Of a stretch of 64,000 bases of DNA, positions 33,593 to 44,621 are shown one piece after another. The notes under the pieces are model-generated. The model worked only from the letters and a program-made list of their open reading frames with translations. It ran no database searches and was not told the DNA's origin. Made by a program: the position numbers and the translations under genes. Positions within the stretch are counted from its first letter, which is position 1. The number at the start of each line of letters is the position of its first letter. This DNA comes from Spisula solida (taxonomy: Eukaryota > Mollusca > Bivalvia > Venerida > Mactridae), in contig OX365956.1 of the NCBI GenBank assembly GCA_947247005.1, positions 14,094,089 through 14,158,088 of the forward strand, in the 5' to 3' direction.

Positions 33593-34105
33593 TAGGGGTG
33601 ACTATTGAGTCAAATTTTGACTATTGCAATACTATTACTATTGCTGAAAGTACTATTGCGATACTATTGTATTGCTGGAAACTATTGCGATACTATTGCA
33701 ATAGTTATTGTCAAGAATTGAAAACCAGATATTAACTTGTAAATGCAAATTTGCACTGTGTAAGGTATCACTTTTTGTACAACATACAAATCTACTGTTT
33801 GTGGAAACGATTAAAAATGAATTTGACAGAAATAGATTAATAAAATTAAGGCGATATTGGTCCATTGTGTCAATTTGTGGCTGTTTTGATGCGTTTGGAT
33901 ATTTACAATTAGTTTTTTAACGAAAACGGAAGTTGTTTTAAATTAATAATAAACTTTATTGATAAAAAGGAAACTATCGTAACTATCGATTGTTGAGCTA
34001 ACTATCGGCGATAGCTATAGGATCGAGACTTTTACTATCGATTCATACTATCGGGACACTCGGAATCGCAATGCATCGATATTTCGATGCATCGGCTCAC
34101 CCCTA
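33593..34105 (+). mobile_element. hAT-type element (513 bp), TIR TAGGGGTGA, TSD ATTGAAAG/ATCGAAAG
   Basis: Ends TAGGGGTGACTATTGAG and GCATCGGCTCACCCCTA. ATTGAAAG (33585-33592) and ATCGAAAG (34106-34113) differ at one base. The right arm of the inverted duplication has a single ATTGAAAG at the same point and no element, which proves the boundaries. It is the uninterrupted relative of 1513-3514. Subterminal repeats: AATACTATTG-type on the left, ACTATCG and CGATGCATCG on the right. No transposase. Confidence 0.93.
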
Positions 34106-34618
34106 ATCGAAAGCGGTTTCATTGGCTTTACGGATCTTGATGCAATTATACTCTGTTTTCACGTAATCCTTGCCCAACCGATTCCAAATTTGTGAAATGT
34201 TTAGATAGCGTACACTTCAGTTCGCAAATTATGAATCTAGCACAGCTTCTATGGCAAATATTCTGTCAAATGATAAATTAAATGGAAGCTAGTTAATATT
34301 CTAAGCAGTGTGTGAAATATAAAATATGTCTCTTAAGAAACTTTGGAAATATCACCATACGAAGGGTTTGGTATTGTACACTTTGCCATATTTCTGAAGG
34401 TAACGTACATGCGATCTTTCAGAAGGTAACGTGCACTTACAAATTCTTTTTTTATAATCGAAATATATTGGGGTAAGTAAAGTAAATTTTATAGTTAAAA
34501 TCTATTTAGTGTCATTTCAGTTGAATTTTCCGGCCCTGTCGTTGACTTCCGAGTATGCCAATAATGTTTACTCTTTATATCAGCGCTAATTGAACTTACT
34601 TACTTTTTCTATTTGCAG

Positions 34619-34800
34619 ACAATGGGCGGCCCAAATATTGTTTATCATTGAAGAGGCGAAAGAAAAGATCTCACATACTCAATACAGACCTGCTTCCATC
34701 TTGGCCTAAATATTTGGACGAAATAATTCAGAAGAAAGTATCTAAAAAATCTCCAAAAGGGCTAAAGCGCCAAATCGTGCGAACATTGTCATGGTACTGA
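34619..34800 (+). CDS. Candidate terminal exon of a basic protein
   Basis: A strong acceptor (TTTTTCTATTTGCAG) ends at 34618; two bases complete a split codon, then 59 codons run to TGA at 34798-34800: NGRPKYCLSLKRRKKRSHIL, NTDLLPSWPKYLDEIIQKKV, ending KRQIVRTLSWY. The block is rich in Lys/Arg with a basic cluster (KRRKKR) that could act as a nuclear signal. It starts without Met and so reads as a last exon. It lies downstream of the left-arm first-exon candidate on the same strand. No family recognised. Confidence 0.4.
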
Positions 34801-35906
34801 ACCTTCCATAAAAAGAAAACTATTGGCTACGAGTTCAACATGTAAAAACACAAGTCTCATTCTTAGTATTTCTTTTATATTTATTATCGTTTATTGTATA
34901 TCATTTATATATAAACAAATTAAAAGAGATCATACAGTAAATAGTCACAGTCAAAGAATCAAAAACACGTAAATAATATAACAATAGTGTAAACAATTCC
35001 TGCCTGGGTCTTACATAACATATAAGAAAGGTCCAGTAGTCTTTCTCAAGTGACAACATATTCATAACACACATTGATATTATGGTAAATGTATTTGACA
35101 ACTATACATGCTTTATGCATTACATAGAAATGTCTTAGAAAGTAAATTGTATTCAATTAAAAGTGCTGAACCCTAGAATGTTGGTGGAATGATTTAATAA
35201 CTAGCTACGTGTACTAGTATGATTTAACCATTCTTGAAATGTTACACTGATTAAAATGTTATGTCAATATATGCTATTATAGGGTTCTGCTTCTACTGAT
35301 ACAGTTGCCCATGTAAGCGTGTTTTTATAGATTTGTTTAACTTCAAACACTTTATCAAGAACTACGATATACATTGTCGAACATATATTTTACTATGTAT
35401 CTTTGTTTATATGTTGTACTTGTACTAACATTTAGATTACAATCTTTAGTTAAGCAACATTGTTATCATAATGACATTGTTTCATGTCAATCTAAAGGTT
35501 GTATGTTGGAATTGGATTTGTACAATAGTTTAATTTTAATGGTATGATATAATTTATTATATCAGATAGAAATATTATTTTCTTCTTACACTTTATTAGT
35601 AGATGTATATTAGAAATGAAAATAAAACACAACTTTTGCTTCACTTCAAGTGCTTGAATGCAGTGAAAAAATGATGGCCAAAATGTATGTTTACTTGATA
35701 TAAGCACAATTAAGTATAGTTAGAACAATGGTTTGAACTGAACAGAAATGTATGAAAGAATAATAAAGTGAAATTAAAACATAGTCCTCTCTAATGGTGT
35801 CGTTAATCATAAAAGGTTTGAGATGCAGAAATTGTAAAGATAAAACATAGTTCACATTAAACTATACATGTTGATAAAAAGACAAATAAGGAAAAACACT
35901 CGGCAC
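34801..35906. other. No gene seen
   Basis: A+T-rich region between the convergent candidate genes; it probably holds their 3' ends (AATAAA-like sites near 35761). No coding frames of note. Confidence 0.4.
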
Positions 35907-36105
35907 CTGTTCATCTTTAAACCAGAGTGCAGATTCATGTGGTCCCTCATGGCTAACACATCTTCCAGTTTGACACCACCAATTTCACACTCCTTAAAGT
36001 TAATTTTTCCTCCTTCTCGCCGTTCATGTCGCTTTAGGTAGGACTGTATTGGGTAATACACGGGTGGTACGTACAAAACGTTTTTCCATTCCATGGCTGC
36101 TACAT
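35907..36105 (-). CDS. Zinc-finger gene exon (degenerate C2H2 finger)
   Basis: Minus-strand exon bounded by acceptor TTTTATTTCAG (36106 and above) and donor AG|GTGCCG (below 35907). It reads MEWKNVLYVPPVYYPIQSYL, KRHERREGGKINFKECEIGG, VKLEDVLAMRDHMNLHSGLK. ECEIGGVKL...LAMRDHMNLH has C2H2 spacing, but the second Cys is Gly. HSGLK resembles the linker after a finger. It follows the exon at 37028-37201 in the same orientation and points away from the right-arm promoter candidate. A DNA-binding role is expected of intact relatives; this copy lacks a metal ligand. Confidence 0.45.
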
Positions 36106-36310
36106 CTGAAATAAAAATGATGTGTCCAGTGTAGTTAGCAAATGGGTAGTTTTGCTTTTGGTTGCATCCCTTTTACATTAATACAGAGCTACAGATAAGG
36201 TTTTAATGAATTGTGTATTTTACCCCGTGTTTCAATATTGATTGGGTTTTGACAAATTTTAATTGGGTATTTAAACTCAAAAGGTCAATAAGCTTTTATG
36301 TACTATTTTT

Positions 36311-36560
36311 ATGCCCCCGTATCGATAGATCGGGAGGCATATAGTGATTCACCTGTCCGTCCGTCCGTCCGTCCTGGTTAACCCAAATTGACCGTTTCTT
36401 CTAGCATTAATATGGCTTGCTACAAAGCTTTCATACTTGCATGGGTGTTGTGTATGAACACTCTCCACACACCAGTACCACCTAACCCCATTTTGACCTT
36501 CACCTTGACCTAATTTTGGACTTAGACTTATTTATGGACAAGGCTTCCACAGGGGGCATA
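36311..36560 (+). repeat. ATGCCCCCGTATCG...GGGGGCAT repeat
   Basis: ATGCCCCCGTATCGATAG and a GGGAGGCAT hairpin partner, then CCGTCCGTCCGTCCGTCC, ending CTTCCACAGGGGGCAT followed by AAGCGTTTATTGAAC. It lies in the intron between the two minus-strand zinc-finger exons. Confidence 0.7.
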
Positions 36561-37027
36561 AGCGTTTATTGAACGCAGTCTTGTTTTCACTATTTTCTAT
36601 TTGGGTATTTCAAATTGTCTTTGCTTTTTCTTACTCCCTACTCTAAATTCTAAATCTATTGGGTTTATAAGAAAATTAATTGGGTTATTACCCTTATACA
36701 CAGCTTATCTGTTGCTTTGTTAATATGTGTCGTATAAATAACATTCTATTTGTATATAATTATACATGTACATTCTACTTTTATTCAAATTGAATAGGCT
36801 GAACAACTTATAAGCATGTGTAATGTCAAATTTTAATTTTCAAAGTTCACTGCTTGGTTGTAGCTCTGAAATAGACCAACTACTGGTAATATTTACCATG
36901 TGGCTGACAATTGCATTTACATGGTCATTTTGTAATCAATAGGCAGTGGTTGTTTATAATAACCAGTGCCATTTACTAAATATAAAAATAAACCATAATA
37001 GATCTACTTGACAGTTAAAAAACTCAC

Positions 37028-37201
37028 AGGTGTCTTGTGAAATGAGCCTTTGAAGAAAGCCTTTCCCACAGCACTTGTATGGACAGGCCCCACTGTGTCT
37101 TTTTTTCGTGTTCCTTTAAGATTCTTGCTGTTTTGAAAGACTTGCCACATATTGGACACATTGATACATGACCATCAAAACCACTGTTACTCTCATCCAT
37201 G
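37028..37201 (-). CDS. Zinc-finger gene exon (one C2H2 finger, frameshifted)
   Basis: Minus-strand exon with clean acceptor TTTTTTTCAG and donor GTGAGT. ATG at 37198-37200 starts MDESNSGFDGHVSM, then finger CPICGKSFKTARILKEHEK. With one A fewer in a run of seven A the frame gives H-x3-H and the linker RHSGACPYKC, so a single homopolymer indel breaks a finger of perfect C-x2-C-x12-H-x3-H form. Beyond it a second finger (SSKAHFTRHL) is back in the first frame, so at least one more small indel exists. RHSGA-PY-CC is shared with the exon at 52330. The cause may be decay, or partly base-calling error. Confidence 0.55.
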
Positions 37202-37314
37202 CTGAAAAAAATCATATTATGATAGTTTATTTTTTCAAAAATCCAGACCCACGAGGACAACATATTTACATACATGGCATGGTGATAAAGGTACAATTAA
37301 CAATTGTATATTAC

Positions 37315-37420
37315 ATATATCCATCCATACATCCGCGCATGCGTACATCCATGCACACATACATATATTCATACATACATTCATACATATATACAATCAT
37401 ACGTGTATACATACACACTT
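37315..37420. repeat. Imperfect (CATA)n microsatellite
   Basis: Degenerate CATACATA/CATCCATC runs that translate as repeated HTYI/YIHS on the plus strand. No gene. Confidence 0.8.
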
Positions 37421-37429
37421 ATACAAAAA

Positions 37430-38429
37430 GCAAATATATTACAGAAAAGAAGCAATAAATAATGATACATGTCTATAATAATGAATCAGTTTGTGTACAT
37501 AATATTATTCCTAGTACAAAATGCTTTATACATGTAAGTACTAAGTCGTCTTACGAGGTATTTATAGTTAAATAGTTCTACCAATTTATACATACTTGGA
37601 TTTCTTCTGAAATAAGCAGGAGTATATTATGTTTGTCTGAATTCTTTATAAAATGTACATTAAAAAATAAAGTGAAATTCGTCTTCTAAACGATCGGAGC
37701 ATAAACATTTTCTTTCACCTAAGGGAGTTGCAATTGGTTTTTTCCATCGACCATGTTCAATATATGATCTGTGTGAAGACACCCTTATCTTGGTTAAAGC
37801 AGTACGAAATTTTGAAACATTGACAATATCAAGATAAGGTTGAAACCGGAATGCACATACATGATTATAAAACAGTTCCCGGCTTGAATTGGAAGTCTAT
37901 CGTGCCAGTCTTGAACATATTGGCCTTTTAATCTTTGTTTTACAAGTGATAGAAATAATGTACAATATATACGCGGCGATTCTATCGTTGTCAACATAAT
38001 ATAGAAGCTACATTACACTTTAAAGGCTAAACAAAATATGTGTGGTTCAGGTAACATTGGTAAAAAATTAGGGTAGACTCTAGGTAGGCATTTCTTTTTT
38101 TAGAATCATGTGTATATAACATACACAAGTAGTCACAATTTACTAAATTAATTTAAATATAAGCATCTCTGACACTAGCCATAAATTATGTTATTGCATA
38201 GGAAATACAGTGTGTCAAAATGGAAACGGAACTTTTTTCGTTCCGCGCTTTTTCGTACCTGCTCAAAATCAAATATATGCCTTCAAAAGCTATGTATTTG
38301 TGAATAAACAACATGATAATGTGGGCATAGATTATTTGTTTGTATTCAGTCGGGCTTACATATAAACTATTTATTAATCGACGAGTTAAATGGTAGTATT
38401 CAGATCGATCGTTAGAAATGAAACATTTT
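37430..38429. other. No gene seen; probable intron of the minus-strand zinc-finger gene
   Basis: Between the right-arm first-exon candidate and the first recognised zinc-finger exon. A+T-rich with no coding frame of note. Confidence 0.4.
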
Positions 38430-38864
38430 ACGTGTACGTTACCTTCAGAAATATGGCAAAGTGTACGTTACCAAATCCTTCGTATGACGATATTTCCGAA
38501 GTTTCTTAAGAGACATATTTTATATTTCACACACTGCTTAGAATATTAACTAGCTTCCATTTAATCCATCATTTGACAGAATATTTGCCATAGAAGCTGT
38601 GCTAGATGCAAAATTTGCGAACTGAAGTGTACGTTATCTAAACATTTCACAAATTTGGAATCGGTTGGGCAAGGATTACGTGAAAACAGAGTAGAATTGC
38701 ATCCAATGAAACCGCTTTCAATCGCGGGGTTTATGCGCGCTATCAGACTAAAAACAATGGTGTATCAAGGAAGTTAGAGCGAAAAAACCTACCTGAATCG
38801 ACGCAGTTTTCGGTCGAAAATCGTGCACTGCACCACTTTTGGTCACGTGGTTTCCCCACAGTGA
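38430..38864 (-). repeat. Right arm of the large inverted duplication
   Basis: Reverse complement of 33450-34410 without the hAT insertion. The uninterrupted target reads CGCGATTGAAAGCGGTTTC on the minus strand (near 38712-38730). Confidence 0.9.
38793..38850 (-). promoter_or_regulatory. Candidate first (5' UTR) exon and promoter, right arm
   Basis: Minus strand: CCACGTGACCAAAAGTGGTG to GATTCAG followed by donor-like GTAGGT. It has the same strand and upstream position expected for the zinc-finger exons at 37.2 and 36.1 kb. Confidence 0.4.
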
Positions 38865-39080
38865 TTTAGAAATCTCAGATCGAAACGATTTAAAATGCTG
38901 TCAAGACTGAAGCCTTCAAGGAATGACTGAATTTTCTGCTAGCGAGGTACGTTACTGACTACTACGATTGTTTTCAGTTTTTCGAAGAACAACTAGTTTT
39001 ATTTCATTTTGGTGCCCACATACATGTACATCATATATTTGTTTTAATATTAATTTGTAATGCAGTTTATCTACCATCGG

Positions 39081-40986
39081 CAGGGTTTGTGAACCGGACA
39101 ATATAAAATCATTACATTGTATGAAACGTAAATAAGTTCTTTTTAGGGCGTTTGGATGTCAGCAGGGCGTTTGGATGTCAGCAGAAGTGTTCAGGGAGGT
39201 CATTTGATTTTTAACATGTTAAGCAGTGTTTATAGGTAGATTTTTTCTTTGACAGGGGTGTTCCAGTCTGAAGTCCCTCAAGGTCGACAAACATACTACC
39301 TACGAGCATAGTACCAGCGTTCACGAGATGCAAGAGTGTATGGTGTCTGTCATCAATGATAACTTTTTAAGTGAGATAGGTGATTCTAAGTTCAGTATAA
39401 TGGTGGATGAGTCCACTGATGTGTCAGTAGACCAAAATATGTGTTAGGTACTAAGAACAGTCACTCGGTTCCTTTTCACCTAAAAGTGTCTTCCTTGATG
39501 TTTGTAAGTTAAGAGATAGTGCCACAGCAAATCAGTTAAAGTTGTCTGTGTTAGAGTCCCTTAAGGACAAGCAATTTTTAAAATTACATAACTTAGTTGG
39601 TATTAGCACTGATGGGGCAGCTGTTATGACCGGTAAGAAGAGTGGTCTGTTTAAACAATTGAAAGAGGAGGTTCCAACGCTTCTGGGTGCCCACTGTATT
39701 GCACACCGTCTTGCTCTTGCTAGTGGTCAGGCGGCTGACACTGTCCCCACATTTCCTTAAATATCAAGAACTGGTTAATGGCATATATAAATATTTTGAA
39801 AACCCCCCTAAGAATATGTCCCGTCTGGAAAAGATCAGTGAGGTATTGAGCAAGGCAAGTGCATGTGTCCATTTTAAACAAGTGTTCCACACTAGGTTGC
39901 TTAGTTTTGAAGGCAGCGTAAGAGCCATCTGTGATAACTATAGCAATTTAATTAGTGTGCTGTCCGAGGATAAGGGAGCTAAGGCTCAGGGTCTCATAAA
40001 GAGTGTATCAACATTTAAGTTTCTGTACACGTCACCCTTTCTGGCAGATGTTTTGAAACAATTGAGCATCCTATGTAAGACTTTCAGTCAAGTTCTATTG
40101 ACTTCACCAGTGTCTCCTCATGCTTAGAGGTCACTGCTGGTGAGGTCAATAGGCGTACTGAGTCAAAACAAGGCAAGATGCTCAAATGCTTCAAAACATC
40201 ACAGTGCTGATGGCTCTGGTGAGTGTGAGTTCAAGGGTCATATTGTTAAGGACAGTGAGAAACAAGAGAGTAGAGGCTGAGAGCGCGTGTAGGCAATTTG
40301 GTGAGAGAGTGTTGGTTAATTTGGAAGAGATTTGCGGATGTGGGAGATAGCAAGATTTTGAGAGCTTTATGTGGTTTATTTGATCCAGCTGTTTTTGTGA
40401 GAGAGGGAGAGGTGTTAGAGGAGTGTATCGAGAGTGTGAGTAAGCATTTGGGTGAGGAAGATTTTCTGGAAGAATATATAGAGTTCAGGGGTGAGGTAAT
40501 TGGGAGTTATGCTAGGGTAGCAAATGATGTGGGTACTGTATGTCAGTTGGCCCTTAGGAAGAGCGGTATGTACCCACATGTGGCAGATGCTGCCTACAGG
40601 TTGTTGTGCATCCCTGTGTCTAGTGTGGAGTGTGAGAGAGGGTTCAGTGTCCATAATCTAATCAAAACAAAACTGAGGAACCGGTTGGACACCCGGTCAT
40701 TGTATTTGTTGATGAAATTACAAGTAGATGGCGGCTCCCAGAAATCATTTGATTTTGTAGCTGCAACTATTTATGTAACCCAAACACATGAAAATGATAA
40801 CATGATACTTTACAAATGGATCAAATACAGACACTGGATACACCTTAAATAGCATCTGTGGATTGGTGAAAAAAAATGTTTTTTCTTATGTCAGAGGGGG
40901 GAACCCCCTCCCACACCACCCCAGCCTTGTCACAAAACTAATAAATAATTGTGGCGGAAAAAATTTCATACCCAGTGGAAACCCTG
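39081..40986 (+). mobile_element. hAT transposon (1.9 kb) with decayed transposase, 5-bp TSD ATCGG
   Basis: Left end CAGGGTTTGTGAACCGG; right end (inverse) CCAGTGGAAACCCTG. CAGGGTTT is the shared inverted end. ATCGG lies directly outside both ends (39076-39080, 40987-40991). The interior encodes a hAT transposase (see next entry). The 5-bp TSD matches the length seen for the MITE at 32384-32855, though their inner TIR sequences differ. Confidence 0.75.
39299..40852 (+). pseudogene. hAT-family transposase, broken by stops and frameshifts
   Basis: Segments in order: HTTYEHSTSVHEMQECMVSV and FSIMVDESTDVSVDQNMC then a stop (39443); LKDKQFLKLHNLVGISTDGA, AAVMTGKKSGLFKQLKEEV and HCIAHRLALASGQAADT in another frame; ELVNGIYKYF and LSFEGSVRAICDNYSNLISV; finally MYPHVADAAYRLLCIPVSSV, ECERGFSVHNLIKTKLRNRL. 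DESTD and STDGA..M carry the catalytic Asp regions, and the last block is the hAT C-terminal dimerisation domain (SSxxxERxFS). It resembles the ZMYM6/KIAA1586-like transposase group. At least two stops and three frame changes; the N-terminal zinc finger is not seen. Confidence 0.85.
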
Positions 40987-41349
40987 ATCGGCATAATATA
41001 AAAGCCGTTATACTCAGAATGATATTAAAATTGTGGGAGATTGTACCAGACCGCAAAAATACCGCTGAAATATGACCACAACCATTCGGGTACCGCCTCG
41101 GGGTGACAATATCAATGTCACGCAGACAGGCATCTGTATTTATATAATATAGGGTATACTCAGATAATTTGGAACTGTAATTTGAAACCATATGCCAACG
41201 GTCGTGTCTAGCATAAATCAACCTTCGACCATAGCTCTTGGTAAACTTTCATTCGTTTAGCATATAGGGCTGTAGAATATAGATTCTAGCGTGGCCGGCC
41301 AAAATATATGAATTGAACACCCTTATGTGCAATGTTTAAATCTTTTCAG
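40987..41349. other. No gene seen
   Basis: Flank downstream of the hAT element. An open frame of 111 codons on the minus strand overlaps the element end and has no domain. Confidence 0.4.
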
Positions 41350-41405
41350 TATCCAGAAGCCTTAAAGGTTTTAGAGGAAACATTAGCCTTTGGAGACCAA
41401 ATGTG
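41350..41405 (+). CDS. Possible exon YPEALKVLEETLAFGDQM
   Basis: An acceptor (TCTTTTCAG) ends at 41349 and a donor GTAGGT begins at 41406. The block reads YPEALKVLEETLAFGDQM with a split last codon. The sequence is protein-like (amphipathic helix, TPR-like flavour), but direct joining to the exon at 42126 would create TGA, so an extra exon must intervene or the block is unrelated. Confidence 0.25.
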
Positions 41406-42125
41406 GTAGGTTATATTTAGTAATGAATTTGATTTTCGTTGGATTGATTCTGACTGTTCAAGTTTTTCCTTTATTCAGAGCATTATTTTTATGCAAATGT
41501 AAAGAGATTGTTGACAATTAATTCTTGCCCATGATGTATTCATCTTCTAACGTGTAGTACATATACTGATTTTAAATACGTCTACCCAATGTAAGCCTCA
41601 TAAAACAGCTAATAAATACGCTGTACATTTTGTGGATTTTGATATGATATCAATTAATGTTTTACCAAGAAGGTTTATTCACAGGGATCAGTGATGCATT
41701 TACTGATTTATAGATATGCAGCAGTGTTAATAGTTGCATTACCAGTGATGTAACGCGTGAAAACATAATTCAGACATTTATTCTGATTTATCCTTATCCA
41801 TCTGCAAGTCTGCCTTCAAATGTTTAGTCACATGTATAGTGAGGTGTTTGAACCACTGTCGTTAATAAGATTGCATTTATTTTCTCACAATTATGTATCT
41901 GTATTATGATTTTTTAAGTATAATCTCAGTTATAGCCCATGGATATGTTTGAATTGATTCACACTTAAATCTATATTGTCATTTTTAGTCATCCTGGTAC
42001 GTAGCTGGGCCCATGGTGTAGCATTAAGGGTTATTGTGGACATAAGTGTGTTAGCAGAGGAGTTCTATTTTTTTTTTAAGTTTGTTTATCACTAAAATAA
42101 CAAACAACACTATGCCTTTTTACAG

Positions 42126-42320
42126 AACTTATGTCGAGCACAGACGGCATCATGCTTTCATCGGGGACTTTTCAAGTTACGTAAAGAACGAAAGGAACAA
42201 ATTTGGCTTTGGAAACATTTATCTTTCTAGACGACATCATGCCTTCATCGGGGACTTTTCAAGTTACGTAAAGAACGAAAGGAACAAATTTGGCTTTGGA
42301 AACATTTATCTTCTATTAAG
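42126..42320 (+). CDS. Unknown gene, exon 1 of 4 seen, with 87-bp internal duplication
   Basis: The acceptor (CCTTTTTACAG) ends at 42125. The exon has one completing base, 64 codons and two leftover bases. It holds an 87-bp unit (29 codons, RRHHAFIGDFSSYVKNERNK then FGFGNIYLS) repeated twice in tandem with one base difference, so the frame is kept. The donor is AAG|GCAAGT, a GC-AG type with otherwise perfect consensus. Phase matches the next exon at 43315. I recognise no family. The gene lies downstream of the hAT transposon and its introns contain three AGTCCCC repeats. Confidence 0.4.
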
Positions 42321-42443
42321 GCAAGTAGGATTAAACATGTATTCCGGATAATATAGTTATAGATGCTTTGACTATTTTTGATACATGTATAATGGTTTCG
42401 ACTATAGCTATAATTCCTTACAAACATGTAAAGCTGTAAAAAC

Positions 42444-42686
42444 AAGTAATTAAGAATTGCAAGCAATACAGAAGTCCCCTACCGGTTTGAGGCCATTTTA
42501 AATGTTTGTTGCCATAGCAACCACCTTTTGTCATAATCAAAATATTTTTAGACGTGCATTATACCCTTATTGCCCCCTATCCACATACCAAGTTTCATAA
42601 ACCTAGCTTGGAAACTCTTTGAGTTTTGTCAGGATCCAGATTGTTTGACTGACGGACGGACGGCAAACCTATAGGTAGGGGACTAA
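42444..42686 (-). repeat. AGTCCCCTACCGG repeat family copy
   Basis: AACAAGTAATTAAGAATTGC and AGAAGTCCCCTACCGG, one internal unit, ending GACGGACGGACGGCAAACC and GGTAGGGGACT. It lies in the intron after 42320. Confidence 0.8.
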
Positions 42687-43314
42687 CAAGCATCACATTT
42701 GTCAACCTTGGCTTTACTATGGTTTCAAAGCAAAACATTTAAAATGTCATTTGCTTGCTGTCTTCAAATTAACTAAATTGCTATTCCTAAGAATATGAAT
42801 AAATGATATATTGTAACTTGTGAAAATCAGATGCTGCTTTACATGTATGTATGTATGTTTATATGTTTTCAGATTTTCCACAATTCTTCAATAGTATGAT
42901 GTAACAAAAATATTTTAAAATCTGTGCAAACTAAAGAAAATATGTATGATTAATTTCTTGTCCAATTATTTACAGCAAAATCACCAAGTTTTCAGGAACA
43001 CAACTTTGGGTTAAACACAATTCAGGTTACGGATAACAGTGCCATTTTGAAATGACTCGTGCAACAAAGAATCACCACATTGTATGATTTTGGGACAATA
43101 AAGGGATGCAAATTAGAACAGACTAAAGGTGGTTTGAAGTATTTGTGTGATTTCAGAACATTTTATTGTTCACTTAATACCAATATATTTTAATACTGAT
43201 TTTCTGTGTCTTACGGAATATTGGCATAATTATGTTTTTTTCCACCGCAATAATACATACATACACAATTTACTGGCTGACGTACTGGCTGACGTTCTTT
43301 TTTAAACACTTCAG

Positions 43315-43377
43315 ACCTTGGAAACATTGCTGGACAAGATTAGGGAAGATTTTGGCGTACACTATACCTGATAAAAA
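43315..43377 (+). CDS. Unknown gene, exon 2 of 4
   Basis: Acceptor AACACTTCAG ends at 43314; donor AAAAA|GTAAGTT starts at 43378. 63 bases in the phase set by 42126-42320 give (R)PWKHCWTRLGKILAYTIPDK(K). The other two frames contain stops, which supports the chosen phase. No domain recognised. Confidence 0.4.
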
Positions 43378-43856
43378 GTAAGTTATTATTGTGTTTCGAT
43401 CGCCTTTGTGTGGACATTACTGTTTTTGATTAACAACACATAGAAATGTCTTGCTTGTTTTGTTAGAATACGATTTATTTGTCGCCGTATATCACGTTTT
43501 GATGATGAGATATTTACCGTATTCTATGAAAGTAAGCAGTCTATATATTTCGTTTTCATATTTTCAGTTAACAATCTGCCAAATTTGATTATGCCGACTT
43601 TGTGATAATAACACTTTTTAAACTTTCATATAAACATACACCACATGACATGTTTCCGGTGAGTAATAATAAATTTACAAACTTTATGGTGTTGAGTATG
43701 ACGATTAAATCAAAGAAGTCCTGGTGAGCCGGACAATATATCACTCACTTCAGTGACAGCAATTATTTCACAGATAGCACTCCGTACCTAGTTATCACAA
43801 CAAAAACGAAGTTATCGTCACTGCCAATTGCTTTTTAGTCACTAGAGATCGGTTAA

Positions 43857-44015
43857 AAACAAGTAATTAAGAATTGCAAGCAATACAGAAGTCCCCTACC
43901 GGTTTTAAGCCATTTTCAATGTTTCTGTTGCCATAGCAACCACAATTTTTTGACGGACGGACTAACTGACTGACGAACGGAGGGCAAACCTATAGTCCCC
44001 TCCGGTAGGGGGACT
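43857..44015 (-). repeat. AGTCCCCTACCGG repeat family copy, internally deleted
   Basis: AACAAGTAATTAAGAATTGC through GCCATAGCAACCAC, then directly TTTGACGGACGGAC; most of the internal unit is missing. The end (GGTAGGGGGACT) lies 22 bases before the exon at 44038. Confidence 0.8.
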
Positions 44016-44037
44016 AATAATGATCTTATCTTTATAG

Positions 44038-44124
44038 GAGACCTTTAACATCCCTATTCAAAATGATGCTGAAAGGAATTGCCAAAGACAGCGAGTTATG
44101 GAAACTGTTTTACCATCACAAGAT
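44038..44124 (+). CDS. Unknown gene, exon 3 of 4
   Basis: Acceptor TTATCTTTATAG ends at 44037; donor GAT|GTAAGT begins at 44125. 87 bases in continuing phase read (K)RPLTSLFKMMLKGIAKDSEL then WKLFYHHK(M). The pyrimidine tract lies between a repeat copy and the exon. Confidence 0.4.
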
Positions 44125-44621
44125 GTAAGTAAACAAACGGTTTTCGCCAACACTCAAAATTATTATATAACTCTTGACTACTACCTTGTGTACATTGGTG
44201 TACGGACACGAGGCGTTAGTAAAGAACTAAATGGAACATTTTAAGAAGATGAGTGTTTGTATTCAGAACATTCAGTTGCCACAAATTCACCTGACATTAC
44301 AATATCAACACCATTAATAGTCTATGTGAAATAATATTTAAATGCATAATCTAGTGAATTGTTGAAATGTGAAGCTACAATTGTAGAAAATTTCATTGAA
44401 GCTATCAAGATATACAAATTTTACGGAACTTGTTCCGAACCCCCCTCCCCCCCTTCTATCGCGTTAAATTCCAATTGATACTTTTGTACATAAGCTCCTC
44501 TTTAATACTGTTTATTAATTTCGAACATTGTCATAACACTTGTAAAACACTGTATAGTTATGCTTTTCAGGTGCATATTATATACTTATGTCAGTGTTTA
44601 GTGTATAATTACCCTTAGCTT

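Larger units (their letters stand above)
33450..34410 (+). repeat. Left arm of a large inverted duplication
   Basis: From GGTGGGGAAACCACGTGACC to about TTTCTGAAGGTAACGTACAT this matches the reverse complement of 38430-38864 with only scattered substitutions. The left arm is longer because it holds a hAT element (33593-34105) plus a small extra segment (CTTTACGGATCTT) near 34128. The arms are about 4 kb apart and flank zinc-finger exons. Confidence 0.9.

Noticed and set aside
37168..37458. 96-codon open frame on the plus strand
   Set aside because: Overlaps the antisense of a zinc-finger exon and a CATA microsatellite.
40886..41221. 111-codon minus-strand open frame
   Set aside because: Crosses the hAT element end and its flank; no domain, no start context.
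42147..42320. Alternative frame with FKLRKERKEQIWLWKHLS
   Set aside because: Looks protein-like, but the first repeat unit has a TAG in this frame and the phase does not fit the next exons.
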